A DNA stretch of 64,000 bases from Amanita rubescens. Lineage: Eukaryota > Basidiomycota > Agaricomycetes > Agaricales > Amanitaceae. The position numbers were made by a program, and so were the translations under genes. The notes under the pieces were generated by a model. The model saw nothing but the letters and a program-made list of their open reading frames with translations, searched no databases and was not told the origin of the DNA. How positions within the stretch are numbered: position 1 is the stretch's first letter; each line of letters opens with the position of its first letter. The stretch lies in NCBI GenBank assembly GCA_015039365.1, contig WION01000102.1, positions 94,645-158,644 on the forward strand, written 5' to 3'. Shown in pieces: positions 1-11,903 of the stretch.

Positions 1-1259
1 TCGGGCTAGCCAAAAATCTGCGATTTGAACGTGAAGATTAGCATCAAGGAGGACGTTCTCCTAAAGAAAATGGTCAGTATTTCAAAATAGCGTGTTTCTG
101 GGTAGAGTTAGGGTACCCCACGGAGGTCGCCATGAACTATGCCCTCTGAGTGAATATATTCGATGCCTAGAGCCACTTCTAGTATCTTTCAGATGGGTGA
201 GATCAAGGGCGAGACAACTAAAGAAAAGACGTACACGTTCTTCTATCTCGGATATCGATGGATTTGCCTGCTTCCGCCACTGAGCTAGAGTGCCCTTCTC
301 CATATAGGGAGAGATAAGATAGGCTGTTCCATCTTCGTGTTCATCGATTCCCAGGAATGGCAGAACGAATTTGTGCTTTAGCGATCCCCACATCAACGCC
401 TCTCGACAAAAGGCCAGCTGGAACCAAAAATAAGAAGTTACTTGTTATAGGAAGGACACGTTGGACTTACAGCATCATTATCGGACTTGTACAATACTTT
501 CAACGCAACGGCTTCCCCATTCAGCTCGCTCTTGTAAACGCGCCCGAACCCACCACCGCCAATATAATCCTGCTCCGCCGGCTGGCTGACTCCAGTCGCG
601 ACTAAGGACCACGGTGTGACAGGCCTTTTCACTATAATCTTGAACATAAATCGCCGTGCCCGCTGGTTGAAGTCCACCGATTCATCCTGATTTGGTAAGA
701 GACGATAGCGAAGTATGTGAAGCATGAAGTCGAGAAGATTTTGGGAGTCTGCGGTACGATTTAGGTTTGCCGCACTGCTGAGGTAGTCTTCCCCGGATAA
801 CAACTTGCACATGAGGTCAGTGGTGTTGGCGTTTACGACAGACGCGATAGACGATCCGGGCTACTAGGTCTTGAGTAGAATGAACATGCGCTTAGAAATG
901 CTACGCACCTTCTTAGCATTGAGTATAGAGAGAAGCGATGAGAGCGTATCGCTCTCGAGAACATGCTGCATATTGTATGAGGTTTCCATCCTCACCGGGC
1001 CTCTTGGTGAAACGCTGTCCCACTGAGTTTCATTTCCGTCACCCAGTTCTTCCATCGCTTCCGAGTCCGAGTCTGAGTCGTCCAAAAGGCCCTCTCCCAC
1101 TTGTCTAACCCTCCAATTCCAACTGGCACCGTCAAATACCCACTCTCCATTTAGTTCTGGTGGTGTGCCCCTCGTAGTGGCTGGCACTCTTACCACGTCC
1201 CCAATGACCCCATGTGTCGTCGTGACTACCGCAGGCACGTCGCTGAATGGATCGTCCAT
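1..1259 (-). CDS. TKL-type protein kinase, 3' end outside window, DFG glycine replaced
   Basis: Start taken at the Met at 1259, whose exon (909-1259) encodes an acidic, probably disordered lead (DDSDSDSEAMEE) ending in LSSLLSILNAKK. Further exons on the minus strand are 471-860 (N-module SGEDY...SQNLLDFML...RRARRFMFK, glycine loop GGGGFGRV, lysine VALKVL), about 235-418 ([17 protein letters not shown], hinge SPYMEKGTLAQWR), about 100-185 (catalytic loop VHGDLRG, Asp present) and the window edge to about 62 (ENVLLD...IADFWLA). The DFG motif reads D-F-W here, whereas the paralogues in this window keep DFG except the second domain of the 1945-6422 gene. The Gly-to-Trp change could disturb activation-loop movement, so this may be a poor or dead kinase. 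Family knowledge: Ser/Thr or Tyr phosphorylation, probably soluble, since no signal peptide or membrane segment is visible. The C-lobe lies outside the window. Confidence 0.8.
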
Positions 1260-1944
1260 TGTCGAGTCAACCAGCGCGACGGATGCCGGGGAGAAAGCCC
1301 GAGGTATTCGCGAAGCACTTGAGCGTACCTGTATAGGTTTTCGGCGCTTGATTGCGTGACTGGTGACATGGACATGGATAGCTGTCCATGATGAAGTTGA
1401 TGATAAACATGAACCCTATGCTAGGGTTCCGACAATGATCAGTTCCTCGCACAGAGGATATTCAACGTCCAGGCTCAAATCTGCTAGTAGATCGAGGGGA
1501 ACATGCAGAGAAGATAGCTTCTCATCATGCCCATCATCTTCGGCATCGTGCGGTGTCCGCCGTTCGTTCACGGGTATGCGTTACGTTGGACGGGCGAGAA
1601 GAGCTGTGTAATTTAATACCGCGGGTGAGACTCTTTTCATCGGTGGGGGCTACTATGTAACTAACGTTTGACGCCTAGGCTTGAGTACGGGGTTGATTCG
1701 TCCATTGAACAAGACGGGTTTATCGCCAACGTATCATATATATCGGTGCCAGCGTGTACAGCCTGATACCAGTTCCGATGAGTCTGAAGCCAATCGGTTA
1801 TGTCCAATCTACGGATCTATTGCGCGTGCTGCGTTCCTTCATATCTCATTGTTGACATGATTGCAGCCATTGAGAAAACTACCGACCCAACGAAATTATC
1901 AGAAGAAAACAAGATGAATTAAATATTTATCATAAACACCGCAC
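1260..1944. other. intergenic, decayed flank repeat
   Basis: No gene recognised. The stretch around 1620-1770 (gggctactatgtaactaacg and what follows) is a diverged copy of sequence at about 7185-7320, so this is duplicated flanking DNA of the kinase cluster rather than a separate gene. Confidence 0.5.
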
Positions 1945-4900
1945 TCATCCCATCAGAACTTCCACTATATCCCTCATTCTTTTCCGTTTCGACGGTTGCA
2001 TCACCCAACAACTCTGAACCAACTCCCACATCCCATCCCTTATCGGTGGCTCAACCAATCTCGGCGGTCGTTCACCCCGAGTAACAAGACTCAAAATTTG
2101 TATCGCCGGTACATCAAAAAACGGTTCTTTATTATAATGCATCTAACGAAATTCAGCAATGAGTTATGATACAGCACAACAACTCACTTCATAATAAAGA
2201 CACCCGAAAGCATAGACGTCCGACATTTGCGTTCTGGCAGGGGCAGGGTCGTCGTCGTGTTTGGCGACTTCGAATAATTCCGGGGCGACACATCTCAGAT
2301 GTCTCACTCCTGATCCGGTGACTGTAGCTTCAATAGGTCGGGTTGATGCAAAGCTGGCGATTTGGACGTGGAGGTTGGCGTCGAGGAGGATGTTGATCTG
2401 AAACGAATTTCAAACAAAAGCCGTTTTTTTTAAAAGGTAAAAATACCACATGGATATCGCCATGAACGACGCCTTCAGAATGGATGTATTCAAGACCTTG
2501 AGCGACTTCCAGTATCTTGCATTGAATGAGCATGTATGAATCATCCAACGGAGAAAGAAACCATTACACGTTGTTGTATCTCATCCATTGGTGGATTTGT
2601 CTTGTCTCGCCATTCCCTTAGATGACCGTACCGCATAAATGGCGAAACAAGGAACGATTCCGAAGTTAACTCATCTACACATATTCCTAAAAATGGGAGC
2701 AGAAATTTGTGCTTCAGAGAGTGCCACATCAACGCTTCTCGACAAAGGGCCTGCCCACAATCAAATACGTACAGTGACTCAAATTAGTAATGCATCACGT
2801 GGTTTTTGGCGAGATTAACCGTTTCATGCACGGCCGGGGGAACTAATGTATATAACCTGTGTCTGCACGTAATAACAAGTAGCCCTACTCCTCGTTGAAG
2901 GTGTATTTAAGCCCCTATGCCTTACCATGAGGAAGAGAAATGTAAAAGAGATAATTGCCGGTGGTGCATTACTTTCCTTTATCAGGTCACCCTGCGAAGG
3001 ACAACAGCATACTTAAGCCGTACGGCTTCATCCTTCAATTCAGCGCGTCTAGACGACAAGCTACAACCTCCCTTGCTGCCTTGCGATACTATGGGCTACA
3101 CTTCTCCGACGAAGAAAGCCCGTATTGTCCTCCTCAAGACACAGGGCATATCCAACCGCACCATCGCCGCTCACTTCAAAATTGACCCAACTACGGTCGG
3201 CCGAATCTTCAAAAAGTATGGCCAGGCCACAGATTTTTATCGCGTTGGTCATAAGTCTGGCCGCCCGCCTAAACTTACCGATAATGACATTCGTTATGCT
3301 GTTCGCCTGCTCGCTAGCGGTAAAGCCCGGGATGCATCTGAGGTTCAGCGCAAGTATTTCCCTCATATACATGCGCAAACTATCAGAGAGAGGTTGCGGA
3401 AAGTGGGCTTGAATGCTTACAAACGTCGCTATAAACCCCTCTTAACTCCAGCTCACATTAAGAAGCGTCTTGCCTGGGCGAGGGAGCATGCAGACTGGAC
3501 GGCTGATGATTGGAAAGCTGTGGTCTTCTCTGATGAGTCGAAATTCAATTTGGTGGGGTCCGATGGACGCGAGTGGTGCTGGAGGGCCCCTGGGCAGGAA
3601 CTGGACCCTCGATATGTGACGAAGGTGGTGAAGCATGGTGGTGGTCATGTGATGGTGTGGGGATGTATTACATCATCTGGGCTTGTGCGCATCGAAGGGA
3701 ATATGAATGCACAGCTCTACATCGAGATTCTCAATGACGACCTCCTCGGCACCTTCAGGGACCTCGGGATGAAGAAGAAGGACGTCTATTTTCAGCAGGA
3801 TAACGATCCAAAGCACACAGCCCGTCTGACTCGAGCGTGGTTCGACGCGAAAAAGGTCGATGTGCTGTCGTGGCCACCGAATAGCCCAGATATGAACATC
3901 ATTGAGCATGTCTGGAACTATTTGGATCGTCGTGTGCGCACCAGGGATCCCCTGGATCGCAATGCCACGGAGCTATGGGCCGCATTGCTTGAGGAATGGG
4001 GTGGGATTGAAGAGGACTACATCGAGCGACTGTTTGAGAGTATGCCGCAGCGGGTTCAGGCGCTATTGGCAGCAAAGGGTCGCTACACTCGCTGGTAAAC
4101 GTTTCAATTGGTCTCGACGGATGGATCTCGAGCTACATAGACAACTTTCATAGACTTCCGTGATAAATGTAAATAATGCACCACCCATTAGATATTAATC
4201 ATTGCTTTGCTTTACAAGGAATTTACAGACTAAGAAGACAGTTATATTTTCAAATTACCCAGCCAATAGGTTGTTTAATCAGGCCGTACCGCGACGATTG
4301 ACTCCGATACAACAGCGCAGTGGGCGATAAGATGGGAAAAGTCACGTGGGGCGTTACTAATTTGAGTCACTGTAAGCCATAACGCGCCAATATTGAAAGG
4401 AACTCACGACATCCGAGTTTCCAGACCTATACAGCACTTTCAGAGCGACGGTTGATCCTCGGAGTTCACCCTTGAAAATGAGCCCAAAGCCACCTGCGGC
4501 AAAGTATTCGCGCGCAGCTGGACTGGTGACTCCGGTCACTATCAAAGACTGGGGTATGACGGGTATCTTCGAGATGATTGTAAACATGAATCGCCTTGCT
4601 CGCTGTTCTATATTCACGTTCACGTCTTGGTTTTGTAAGTGGCGTTCGTGAAGCAGGTGAAGCATAAAGTCGATCAACTTCTTGACGTCCGAGGCCTGGG
4701 TTAATTGATCTGCGACGGGAGTATAGTCTTCCCTCAACAATAACTTGAACGTGAGATCAACGATTGTCGCGTTTACGACAGAAGATTCGGGCTAAGATGC
4801 TGTTGAGCGTACTAGTAAGCGCTTTGAAATGTTTCGTACCTGCTTATTATTGAGTAAAGAAAGTAGTGATGGGAGAATATTGTCTTCCCTCCGAGGAAGC

Positions 4901-6422
4901 TAATATGGATTAGTAGGGAACTATCTTTTGAGGAACGTGTGTATACGCACTGCGATGATGGGTGTTAACGGCGGCGATAATACTTTTTGCAGCTTTCGAA
5001 CATTGGTTGGGGGAGACGCAAATTGGGATATGCTTTCCACGATGTCTTTCATGCTTGGCCGTTTCGATGCTTCCCTCACCCAGCACCGTTGAATTACAGA
5101 CCATGCCTCGTCACTAAAGGACGGCTCATCGAGTCGAGGCGGACGTTTATCTCGAAAGACGAGGGCCATGATCTGTAATTCCTGTTTACCGGCAAAAGGT
5201 ATATTGTCGTAATGAATCTAGTCAAGTCAGAAAGAAGCATCAGGATGATGGGTATGACGACGTACTTCATAATAAAGACATCCAAACGCATATACGTCTG
5301 ACATTTGAGTTCTTGGAGGAACCTCGTCGGAATCGTCGTCGCCGGAATCCTCTGAGAGTCCGAATAACTCCGGAGCTGCAAAGTTTAGATGTTTGGCGCC
5401 GGATTGGGTATTCGTAGCATCCGAAAGTCGGGTTAATCCGAAGTCGGCAATTTGAACGTGAAGGTTAGAATCTAAGAGGACGTTCTCCTGAAGAGAGAAT
5501 GGTCAGTATTTTGATATAGTGCGTTCAATTTAGTAAGGTACCCCGCGAAGGTCTCCGTGCACTACACCTTCCGAATGAATGTATTCGATTCCCTTGGCAA
5601 CTTCCAATATCTTCCAAAAAAAATGGAATGAGCATATCGATGGAGAGCGAAAGATAGAAAAAGCCGTACATGGTTTTCCATCTCGGATATTGATGGATTC
5701 GTTTCCTTTCTCCATTGGGCCAGAGTCCCATTCGTCATGTAGGGAGAAACGAGGAAGAATTGAGATTCCTTCCCGTCGTCGAATTCATAGATTCCTAACA
5801 ATGGTAGTACGGACTTGTGCTTCAGGGTCCCCCACATCAGCGCCTCTCGACAGAAGGCTTGCTGAAATACAAGTCACTAATGATGCGATAGAAACGATAT
5901 TATGAAGGGCTTACCGTGTTGTTATCAGACCTGTACAAAACTTTCAACGCAACGACCGCCCCATGTAGATCACCCTTGTAAACGCGCCCATAGCCACCAC
6001 CACCAATGTAATCACGTTCAGCAGGCATGCTAACTCCGGTAACGATTAAGGAGTATGGCATGACCGGCGTTTCTGATACGATTTTGAACATGAATCGCCT
6101 AGCTCGTCGATTGAAGTCCACCGAGTCATGATCCTGATTTGGTAAAAGACCATTACGAAGTAGATGAAGCAAAAGATCGAGCAGATTCTCTGCGTCAGAG
6201 GGACAGTCCAGTCGGGCCGCGAGGTTGACGTGGTCTTCTCCGGATAGAATCTCGCATACGAGACCGACCGTGTTTGCGTTTACAACAGATGCGATGGGAG
6301 ATTCGGGCTATATGGGCCATTAAGTAGGGTATATTCCGTTGTTTTCAAAAGTTCCGAACCTTCTTATCGTTGAGTATAGATAGTAGGAGTGAGAGGGCAT
6401 CGTTATTGGGATCACGCCGCAT
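1945..6422 (-). CDS. tandem kinase-pseudokinase protein, intron interrupted by Tc1 element
   Basis: Starts at 6422 with a short exon (MRRDPNNDALSLLLSILNDKK). The first kinase domain occupies about 6310 to 4930 and looks catalytically complete: [36 protein letters not shown], and a C-lobe with [22 protein letters not shown]. Its C-lobe exon ends PLTPIIA at a GTGCGT donor. After an intron ending TATTAG comes LPRREDNILPSLLSLLNNKQ in the same frame, then a second N-module (about 4790-4410). The second domain is degenerate: loop FAAGGFG (first glycine lost), HGDIHV, and SFA in place of DFG. It ends in a TGA at 1945-1947. The intron after its VALK exon holds a 1.6-kb Tc1 element in the opposite orientation; removing it would leave an ordinary intron of about 60 bases. 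The fusion rests on consistent phase-0 junctions read by eye; two separate genes remain possible but would need a terminator that I do not see. Confidence 0.7.
2772..2809 (+). repeat. left terminal inverted repeat of Tc1 element
   Basis: The first 19 bases are identical to the inverted right end. Similarity continues through a shared CACGTG hexamer followed by a T-rich stretch, with scattered mismatches. Confidence 0.9.
3091..4098 (+). CDS. Tc1-family transposase, DD34E
   Basis: Cut-and-paste transposase that excises the surrounding element and inserts it at TA sites. I chose the Met at 3091 (MGYTSPTKKARIVLL), which gives 335 residues, the usual length for Tc1; the frame is open upstream to 2917 but that part has no family character. 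The N-terminal half holds helix-turn-helix regions (TQGISNRTIAAHFKIDPTT; then SGRPPKLTDNDIRYAV). The catalytic triad is visible: FSDESKF (first Asp), QQDNDPKHT (second Asp) and DMNIIEHVW (Glu), with 34 residues between the second Asp and the Glu. No frameshift or internal stop is present, so the enzyme could still be active. Transcription runs against the host kinase gene. Confidence 0.95.
   Translation: MGYTSPTKKARIVLLKTQGISNRTIAAHFKIDPTTVGRIFKKYGQATDFYRVGHKSGRPPKLTDNDIRYAVRLLASGKARDASEVQRKYFPHIHAQTIRERLRKVGLNAYKRRYKPLLTPAHIKKRLAWAREHADWTADDWKAVVFSDESKFNLVGSDGREWCWRAPGQELDPRYVTKVVKHGGGHVMVWGCITSSGLVRIEGNMNAQLYIEILNDDLLGTFRDLGMKKKDVYFQQDNDPKHTARLTRAWFDAKKVDVLSWPPNSPDMNIIEHVWNYLDRRVRTRDPLDRNATELWAALLEEWGGIEEDYIERLFESMPQRVQALLAAKGRYTRW
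4335..4372 (-). repeat. right terminal inverted repeat of Tc1 element
   Basis: The reverse complement matches the left end: 19 identical bases, then similarity through CACGTG. It is followed directly by the TA duplication. Confidence 0.9.
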
Positions 6423-8342
6423 GTTATTGGGTATCCTTTCGTGTGACCGCTTCAATTTGACTTGATGGAGTCGGCCTGCGCGATGAGATCCTGGGCCTTG
6501 AGCGATTTAAGCGCTTAACCTGGAGGATGGGAGTCGAATTAGAGTGGGTAGTTGCCATATTGACTGAACGCCAAGTGACGATTGCTGTGTAGAGGTGAGG
6601 TGACGTCACACTCAGTGCCACGTTTCACGATGAGGGCGTTGTTGACCGCCACGATCTCGTAATGCACGCTGCACCGCGCCCTAGGCTGGCTACATGTCTC
6701 GGTATGCTCCTCGGCTCATCTCCTTCTGCCAAAACTAACATGCTCAGGGCGCAGTCTACGCTGTTCAACACGCACGGCTTTGTGTATTTTGAACGACATG
6801 TTGGACTTGGGTCCTGGGCTTGTGATTCATGATACGAGCGAGACAGAGAGCCGTGTTTCATAGTGCCACGGGTGAGGACTCTTTACCGTCGCGGACTGCC
6901 CTGTAACTAACAATTGGCATGCAGGTTGAGTGGTCGGCGTCATCCAAAAACTACCGCGCCCTAGGCTGCCACCCCGTCAATACCTCTCTGTATGTTCCTT
7001 GACCCATCCTCATCTACCAAAACTAACATTTTCAGACTCAAAAAGGTGGACGTGAATGGTCAGGGTGCACGCTGTTCGATATGTACGGCTCTGTGTATTT
7101 GAACGATATGTTGGACTCGGGCGGGCTTGTGATTCATGATATGAGCGAGAGGAAGGGCCGTGTCTCATAGCGTCATGGGTGAGAAATTTACCGTCGCTGG
7201 GGCTACTCTGTAACTAACTATCGGCGTGCAAGGTTGAGCGCTTGACCACTCGCCTGATCAGTCCGTTGAACTAGATTGATTTATCACATGCGGACTGCCA
7301 ACGTATTGTATCGGTTGCAGCCCGATTGCACACCTCCTCCCAACCGGACTCAAAGCATGCCCATACCCCACTTCCAACCCACTTCACCTCACGGCCGTCA
7401 TGAGGTTATGACCCTATCCTCGACCGACATAATGACGAGGAGCTGCACGGCCCACACTCTGATGATTATCACAAAAGCTGATAACTTCCACGTCAATGCA
7501 ACGAGCACGTTCCCCTCTCCTCTGCAACTGCTTTCTCGCCCTATCGCAGAGCAATCCCGATACTATGAAAAAAAAATTCCGATTTCGCCATGCCCGTATT
7601 TGGCATCATTTCTTATACAGAATTTAAGCGAATAGACGGCCGAAGCGCGCAAAGCGTTCGATGGGCAGGAGTAATTGGAGCTGGTAATCTGAAGAATCAG
7701 TCTCGGGTGACCGTGTCGGCGGGCGATCTACTAGAGTGGGCCTCCGCATGTAACAAGTGGCGGTAACCTTTTTATCTGACGACGATATCCCCTGGTTGGA
7801 TTAGATGCTGGCGTATTGAAGAAAGAGATGCGGAGGTGCATGAATGTGTAATTGAGATCGATTACGAGTACCGAGTGCTGATGATGCACAGATCCCAACT
7901 TTGGAGCTTGACGGCGCAACAGCAGTACCGAAGAATATAACTTGACATGGACTAAGCATGGTAGCTATTGCCGGAAAATACGCACACATGATCGCTTGTT
8001 ATACAGTACAGGCTGGTGATGAGTCAATATCAAGGAATTTGATTCGAGTGGATAGAACGTGATGCGGGCAGAGGAACTTCTTAGTTGTGCCTTTTTACCT
8101 CTAACCTAACCCAACATCCGGCTAATGCGTGTAGGAGACTTCATTAGCTTTCAAAATCCTACCGCAATCATGTTTAGCATCCCATTTTTTCAACGGCTTA
8201 GAAAAAGAAAGCTCTTACATGACGTCTTCGTTTTTGATCGGGCTAGTGGGGTTGTTATTTGTAGCTTGAATGATACGAACAAAATGAAATTGCGTACTGA
8301 AGAAGTAATACCAGATGTTAATGCAATAGGATTGTCAGGTTC
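6423..8342. other. intergenic, with duplicated flanking repeats
   Basis: No convincing gene. It contains a two-copy tandem repeat (entered separately). From about 7700 on it contains the 3'-flank sequence shared with the later kinase units (for example gaatataacttgac at about 7933, also near 12730 and similar near 18405). Confidence 0.5.
6670..7232. repeat. tandem repeat of about 280 bp, two diverged copies
   Basis: Copy 1 runs about 6670-6935 and copy 2 about 6951-7232. Both start near accgcgccctaggctg. They share ccaaaactaaca, a gacatgttggact or gatatgttggact element, gcttgtgattcatgata, and an end near ctgtaactaac. No function is evident. Related sequence recurs near 1620-1690. Confidence 0.7.
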
Positions 8343-11065
8343 CTATTGATTTGGTTCAAAAGCAATGCGGCTCAAACGAAAAAATATGCCTACGTCATGT
8401 ACGCGTTTTCGTTTTTGAGACACCTGGTGTGGTTTATGGGATATGGGATGTGGGATATATTAGTTATCAAAAGGCGGTTAGTAGAATGCGCACTTTACTA
8501 TCGGGTGTCGACGAAGGCGGCAATTCTTCTCGCAAACTTTCATGGTCAGCATTGATTTGGGGAGATACAAATTGCGACATCGCTATCATGCTTTCCACAA
8601 CGTTATTCATTCTTGGCCGACTCAACGGTTCCCTCACCCAGCAGCGCCGAATTACGTTCCACGCTCCATCGCTCAGAGGCTGCTCGTCTAGCCGAGGTGG
8701 AAGTACCCCTCGAGAGACGAGGGTCAAGATCTGCAAGTCCGTTTTTCCGGCAAAAGGTATACTATCATAGTAGATCTACTAGACAAGTCAACATCGAAGA
8801 AAGATCGGCATATTTGTCATGACGCACTTCATAAAAAAGGCATCCAAACGCGTATACATCCGACATTTGCGTTCTGGGCGATGGGTCGTCGGACGGATCG
8901 TCGTCATCCCCGGAGATTCCGAATAACTCTGGGGCGGCAAAGTTCAGATGTAGTGCTCCCGATCTCGTATTTGTAGCTTCTGAGAGTCGAGTCAAACCAA
9001 AGTCAGCGATCTGGACATGAAAATTATCGTCCAAGAGAACATTCTCCTGGAGCAAAGAGTCAGCGTCGTAACATAGTGCGTCTGAGGTAGAATACCCCGC
9101 GAAGATCTCCATGAAATGCGCCCTCTGAATGGATGTATTCCATGGCTTGCGCGACTTCCAGTATCTTCCGAGATTTGTCATTTAGACGTAGAATAAAAAC
9201 AAGAAATAGGTGAACGTACGCGTTCTTCAATAACGGCTATTGGTGGATTTTCTTGTTTCCGCCATTGGGCTAGAGTACCGTTCTTCATATATGGCGAAAC
9301 GAGGAAAAATTGTGGTACTGTTGTGTTTGTGATTTCATGGATCCCTAAAAACGGCAGCACGAACTTGTGCTTGAGAGATCGCCACATCAATGCCTCTCTG
9401 CAGAAGGCCTATTGGTCTCCGAATCAGCAACACTTATAACAATGATGCAAAGAGACATACTACTTGGTTGTCGGACTTGTGTAACATTTTCAATGCAATG
9501 GCTTTTCCCGATCGTTTGCCCTTGAAAACGTGCCCAAAGCCGCCACCACCAATGTAATCACGATTGACCCGTGGTATACGGACTCCAGTCACAATCAAGG
9601 ACGGTGGAATGATAGGTATCTTTGAGATAACTTTGAGGATAAATCGTCGTGCTCGCCGTGTAATATCCACAGTTGCAGACTCCTGACTTGATACGCGATG
9701 ATTACAAAGCATTTCAAGAATGAAATCCAACAGTCTACTGGCATCCGAGGTATTGTCTATCTGAGTCACGAGGTCAACGTAGTCCTCTCGAGATAGAATC
9801 TCGCACATGAGGTCGACAATCATTGTACCTAAAGCAGTGGGATATAAATGCTACTGGTTTTGAGTGTACTAGTACATTGCCAGTCTGAAATGGCACACCT
9901 TCATAGTAATATCCTTGAGTATATACAAGAGCAATGGAAGGGTGTAGCTGTCAGGATCATGCGGCACGTCCGATAATGGCACAATGTGCATCTTTGAGAA
10001 AACTTCCAACATAAATTGTCTTCCTCGCCAATTCATGTCTACTGCGGAAGAATCATGATTTGAGAAGAGAATGTCCCGCCCCAGTAAGAAATTCAACAGA
10101 TTCTCGGCATCAGAGACTTTGTCTACCTGTGCCACGAGGTCGATGTAATCTTCCCTGGATATAATGTGGCGCAAAAGGTTGATCGTCACTGGGTCTGCCG
10201 CATTATTCAAGCACTATTACTTCTTGAGAGTGTGATTTCCGGATTTGAAGTGTCACGCACCGGCGAATGATAGCTGAGGATGTAGAGGAGCAATGGAAGA
10301 GAAAAGTTTTCAGGGTCGTACGGCGTGTTGGACAATGGCTCGCCACGCATTTTTGAGATAACTGCCAACATAAATTGTCCCACCCGTTGTTTCATGGCAG
10401 AATCGCAATTTGGTAAAGAGTAACAACCAAACATACGCATTATGAATTTCGACAAATTTATGACGTCCGAGAATTGATTCACTTGTGAGGTGAGGGTGAT
10501 GTAGTCCTCCCTGAATAGAATCTCGATCACAAGGTGGATTGTCGTTTCGTTAGCAATGGACGTAACAGGAGGTTCGGGCTATTGGCTCTTAAGCATAATG
10601 TGTTCCGGTTTGATATGTTGCGCACCTTATTCTTGAGTATAGTGAGGAGTAATTGGAGTGTGTAGCTGTCAGGATCATGCGGTATATTGGGCAGTGGGAC
10701 ATCATGCATCCTTGAGATAACTGCCAGCATAAATCGTCTTGCTCGTCGGTTCATGTCTACGGTGGCCGGATCCTGATTTGATAAGGAATAATTGTGAAGC
10801 CAGTGCGGTATGAAATCTAACAAATTCTTGGCATCCGAATCATGGTCTAGCTTCGCCACGAGGTTGATGTAGTTTTCCCCAGATAGAATCTTGTGCATGA
10901 GGTTGACCGTCAATGGGCATAGAAGAGATTTAGACTGTCGGACCTTGGGTAGATACGCTCAGAGGTTGAAATATGATCGCGCACCTTCCTAATGCTGAGT
11001 GTAAAGAGAAGCAACGGGAAGGTATCGTCACCGACATCTTGCGATACCATGCTGCACCCTTCCAT
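8343..11065 (-). CDS. TKL-type kinase with three extra N-terminal helical modules
   Basis: Start at 11065 (MEGCSMVSQDVGDDTFPLLL), a short exon ending at a GTGCGC donor. Three free N-modules follow, each on its own exon and joined in phase 0: about 10913-10627, 10530-10263 and 10210-9902. Then comes a kinase-linked module (about 9840-9470) with loop GGGGFGHV and IALKML, the N-lobe exon (9390-9220), catalytic loop FHGDLRG, activation exon with IADFGLTR and AAPELF, and C-lobe [19 protein letters not shown] final exon encodes a basic tail (VSQKRKRVHDVG) ending in TAG at 8343-8345. All key residues are present and I saw no stop or frameshift, so this is probably an active kinase. No membrane segment is visible. 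The modules may mediate dimerisation or partner binding; that is inference. The basic tail could be a nuclear localisation signal. Confidence 0.8.
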
Positions 11066-11644
11066 GAGTCAGGTCTTGTAACAAGAGCGTCCTGTTCGGC
11101 TGGATAGAATCTGATTGTGCGGTGGGTGGAAGCGAAGCCAGTTGTGCTGGGAGACGCCTACACTTGAAGCGGTGCAATATGGCCGTGACTGCGGGAATGG
11201 TGAGAAAATGTTCAAATTGAGACGCATTTGTATCTGAGCATTGAAGCGTCTCTAGTCTGTCCCTGTTGAGCGCTTTGAGCCTTCACTGTTGTAGTCGTGA
11301 AGACGATGGTGATCGTGACGCAAGTCGCCCCCGCTTGCACGTGCACGTTCCAAAATCGTAGCGCCGCGCCCCTGCTGGCAATGGCATCCTCCGACAGCTT
11401 TCTCACGAGACTCCCCCAACGACGTATAACATTGCAGTGAGACTACTTCGTTCCCGCTACATCTGCCCTCATATCCACCGCCTTTCCATTAAGCGCCAAG
11501 TCATAGACTTTCCTCAGCTTTCAAGCCAGACTTAGTGCCACCACCGTTCTCCGCACGACCAAACTTTGACCTCCTGCCCAGCAGCCCAACCTATGCAGGC
11601 TTAGACGTGTATTTCACAACAGACGTGCGAAGGGTCCATCGAGT
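11066..11644. other. upstream flank of kinase unit
   Basis: No gene seen. The stretch is homologous to the upstream flanks of the other units (for example gactacttcgttccc at 11441, similar at 17343). It presumably contains the kinase promoter, but I cannot point to a specific element. Confidence 0.4.
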
Positions 11645-11903
11645 ATGGCGGAGGGAAGTGCGGCATTGCGTTTACAGTTTAATCCTTCAGGGTATCCCTT
11701 GATGGTTTATACTGAAGTACGCTTGGAGGATTACGCGAGTGAGTTGCCCTTCCAGCATTCGGGTATGAATATTAATTGGCGCTGACGTGGCTACCCTGTC
11801 AGGTTTCTCGATGACGGAACAGCTCACCACACCTCCACATTTACTCACTTACATGCTCTCACAGTCTCACTCACATGTATGTCCCGTCTTCGCCTCGAAC
11901 TGA
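11645..11903 (+). CDS. small hypothetical protein, co-duplicated with kinase units
   Basis: Unrecognised. The frame opens at 11645 and contains FNPSGYPLMVYTEVRLED and LPFQHSG, then a possible short intron (GTATGAAT to GTCAG, about 11762-11801), then GFSMTEQLTT, ending in TGA at 11901. A better kept copy lies at 17728-18069 and decayed copies near 21340 and 27050. The 5' half is preserved between copies, while the 3' halves differ in frame use. No signal peptide or known motif is visible. It may be a decaying gene carried along by the kinase duplications. Confidence 0.35.

Larger units (their letters stand above)
2772..4372 (+). mobile_element. Tc1/mariner transposon, apparently intact
   Basis: A 1601-bp element bounded by TA dinucleotides (2770-2771 and 4373-4374), the target duplication expected for Tc1/mariner. 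Terminal inverted repeats begin CAGTGACTCAAATTAGTAA on both ends. It carries one uninterrupted transposase gene. It sits in a kinase intron, antisense to the host gene. The nearly identical ends and open transposase suggest fairly recent insertion. Confidence 0.93.

Noticed and set aside
2917..3090. N-terminal extension of the transposase
   Set aside because: Open, but without Tc1 family features; the Met at 3091 gives the expected size and start.
9869..10913. The three free-module frames as separate small genes
   Set aside because: They share phase-0 donors and acceptors, have no consistent start context, and follow one another in frame up to the kinase exon.
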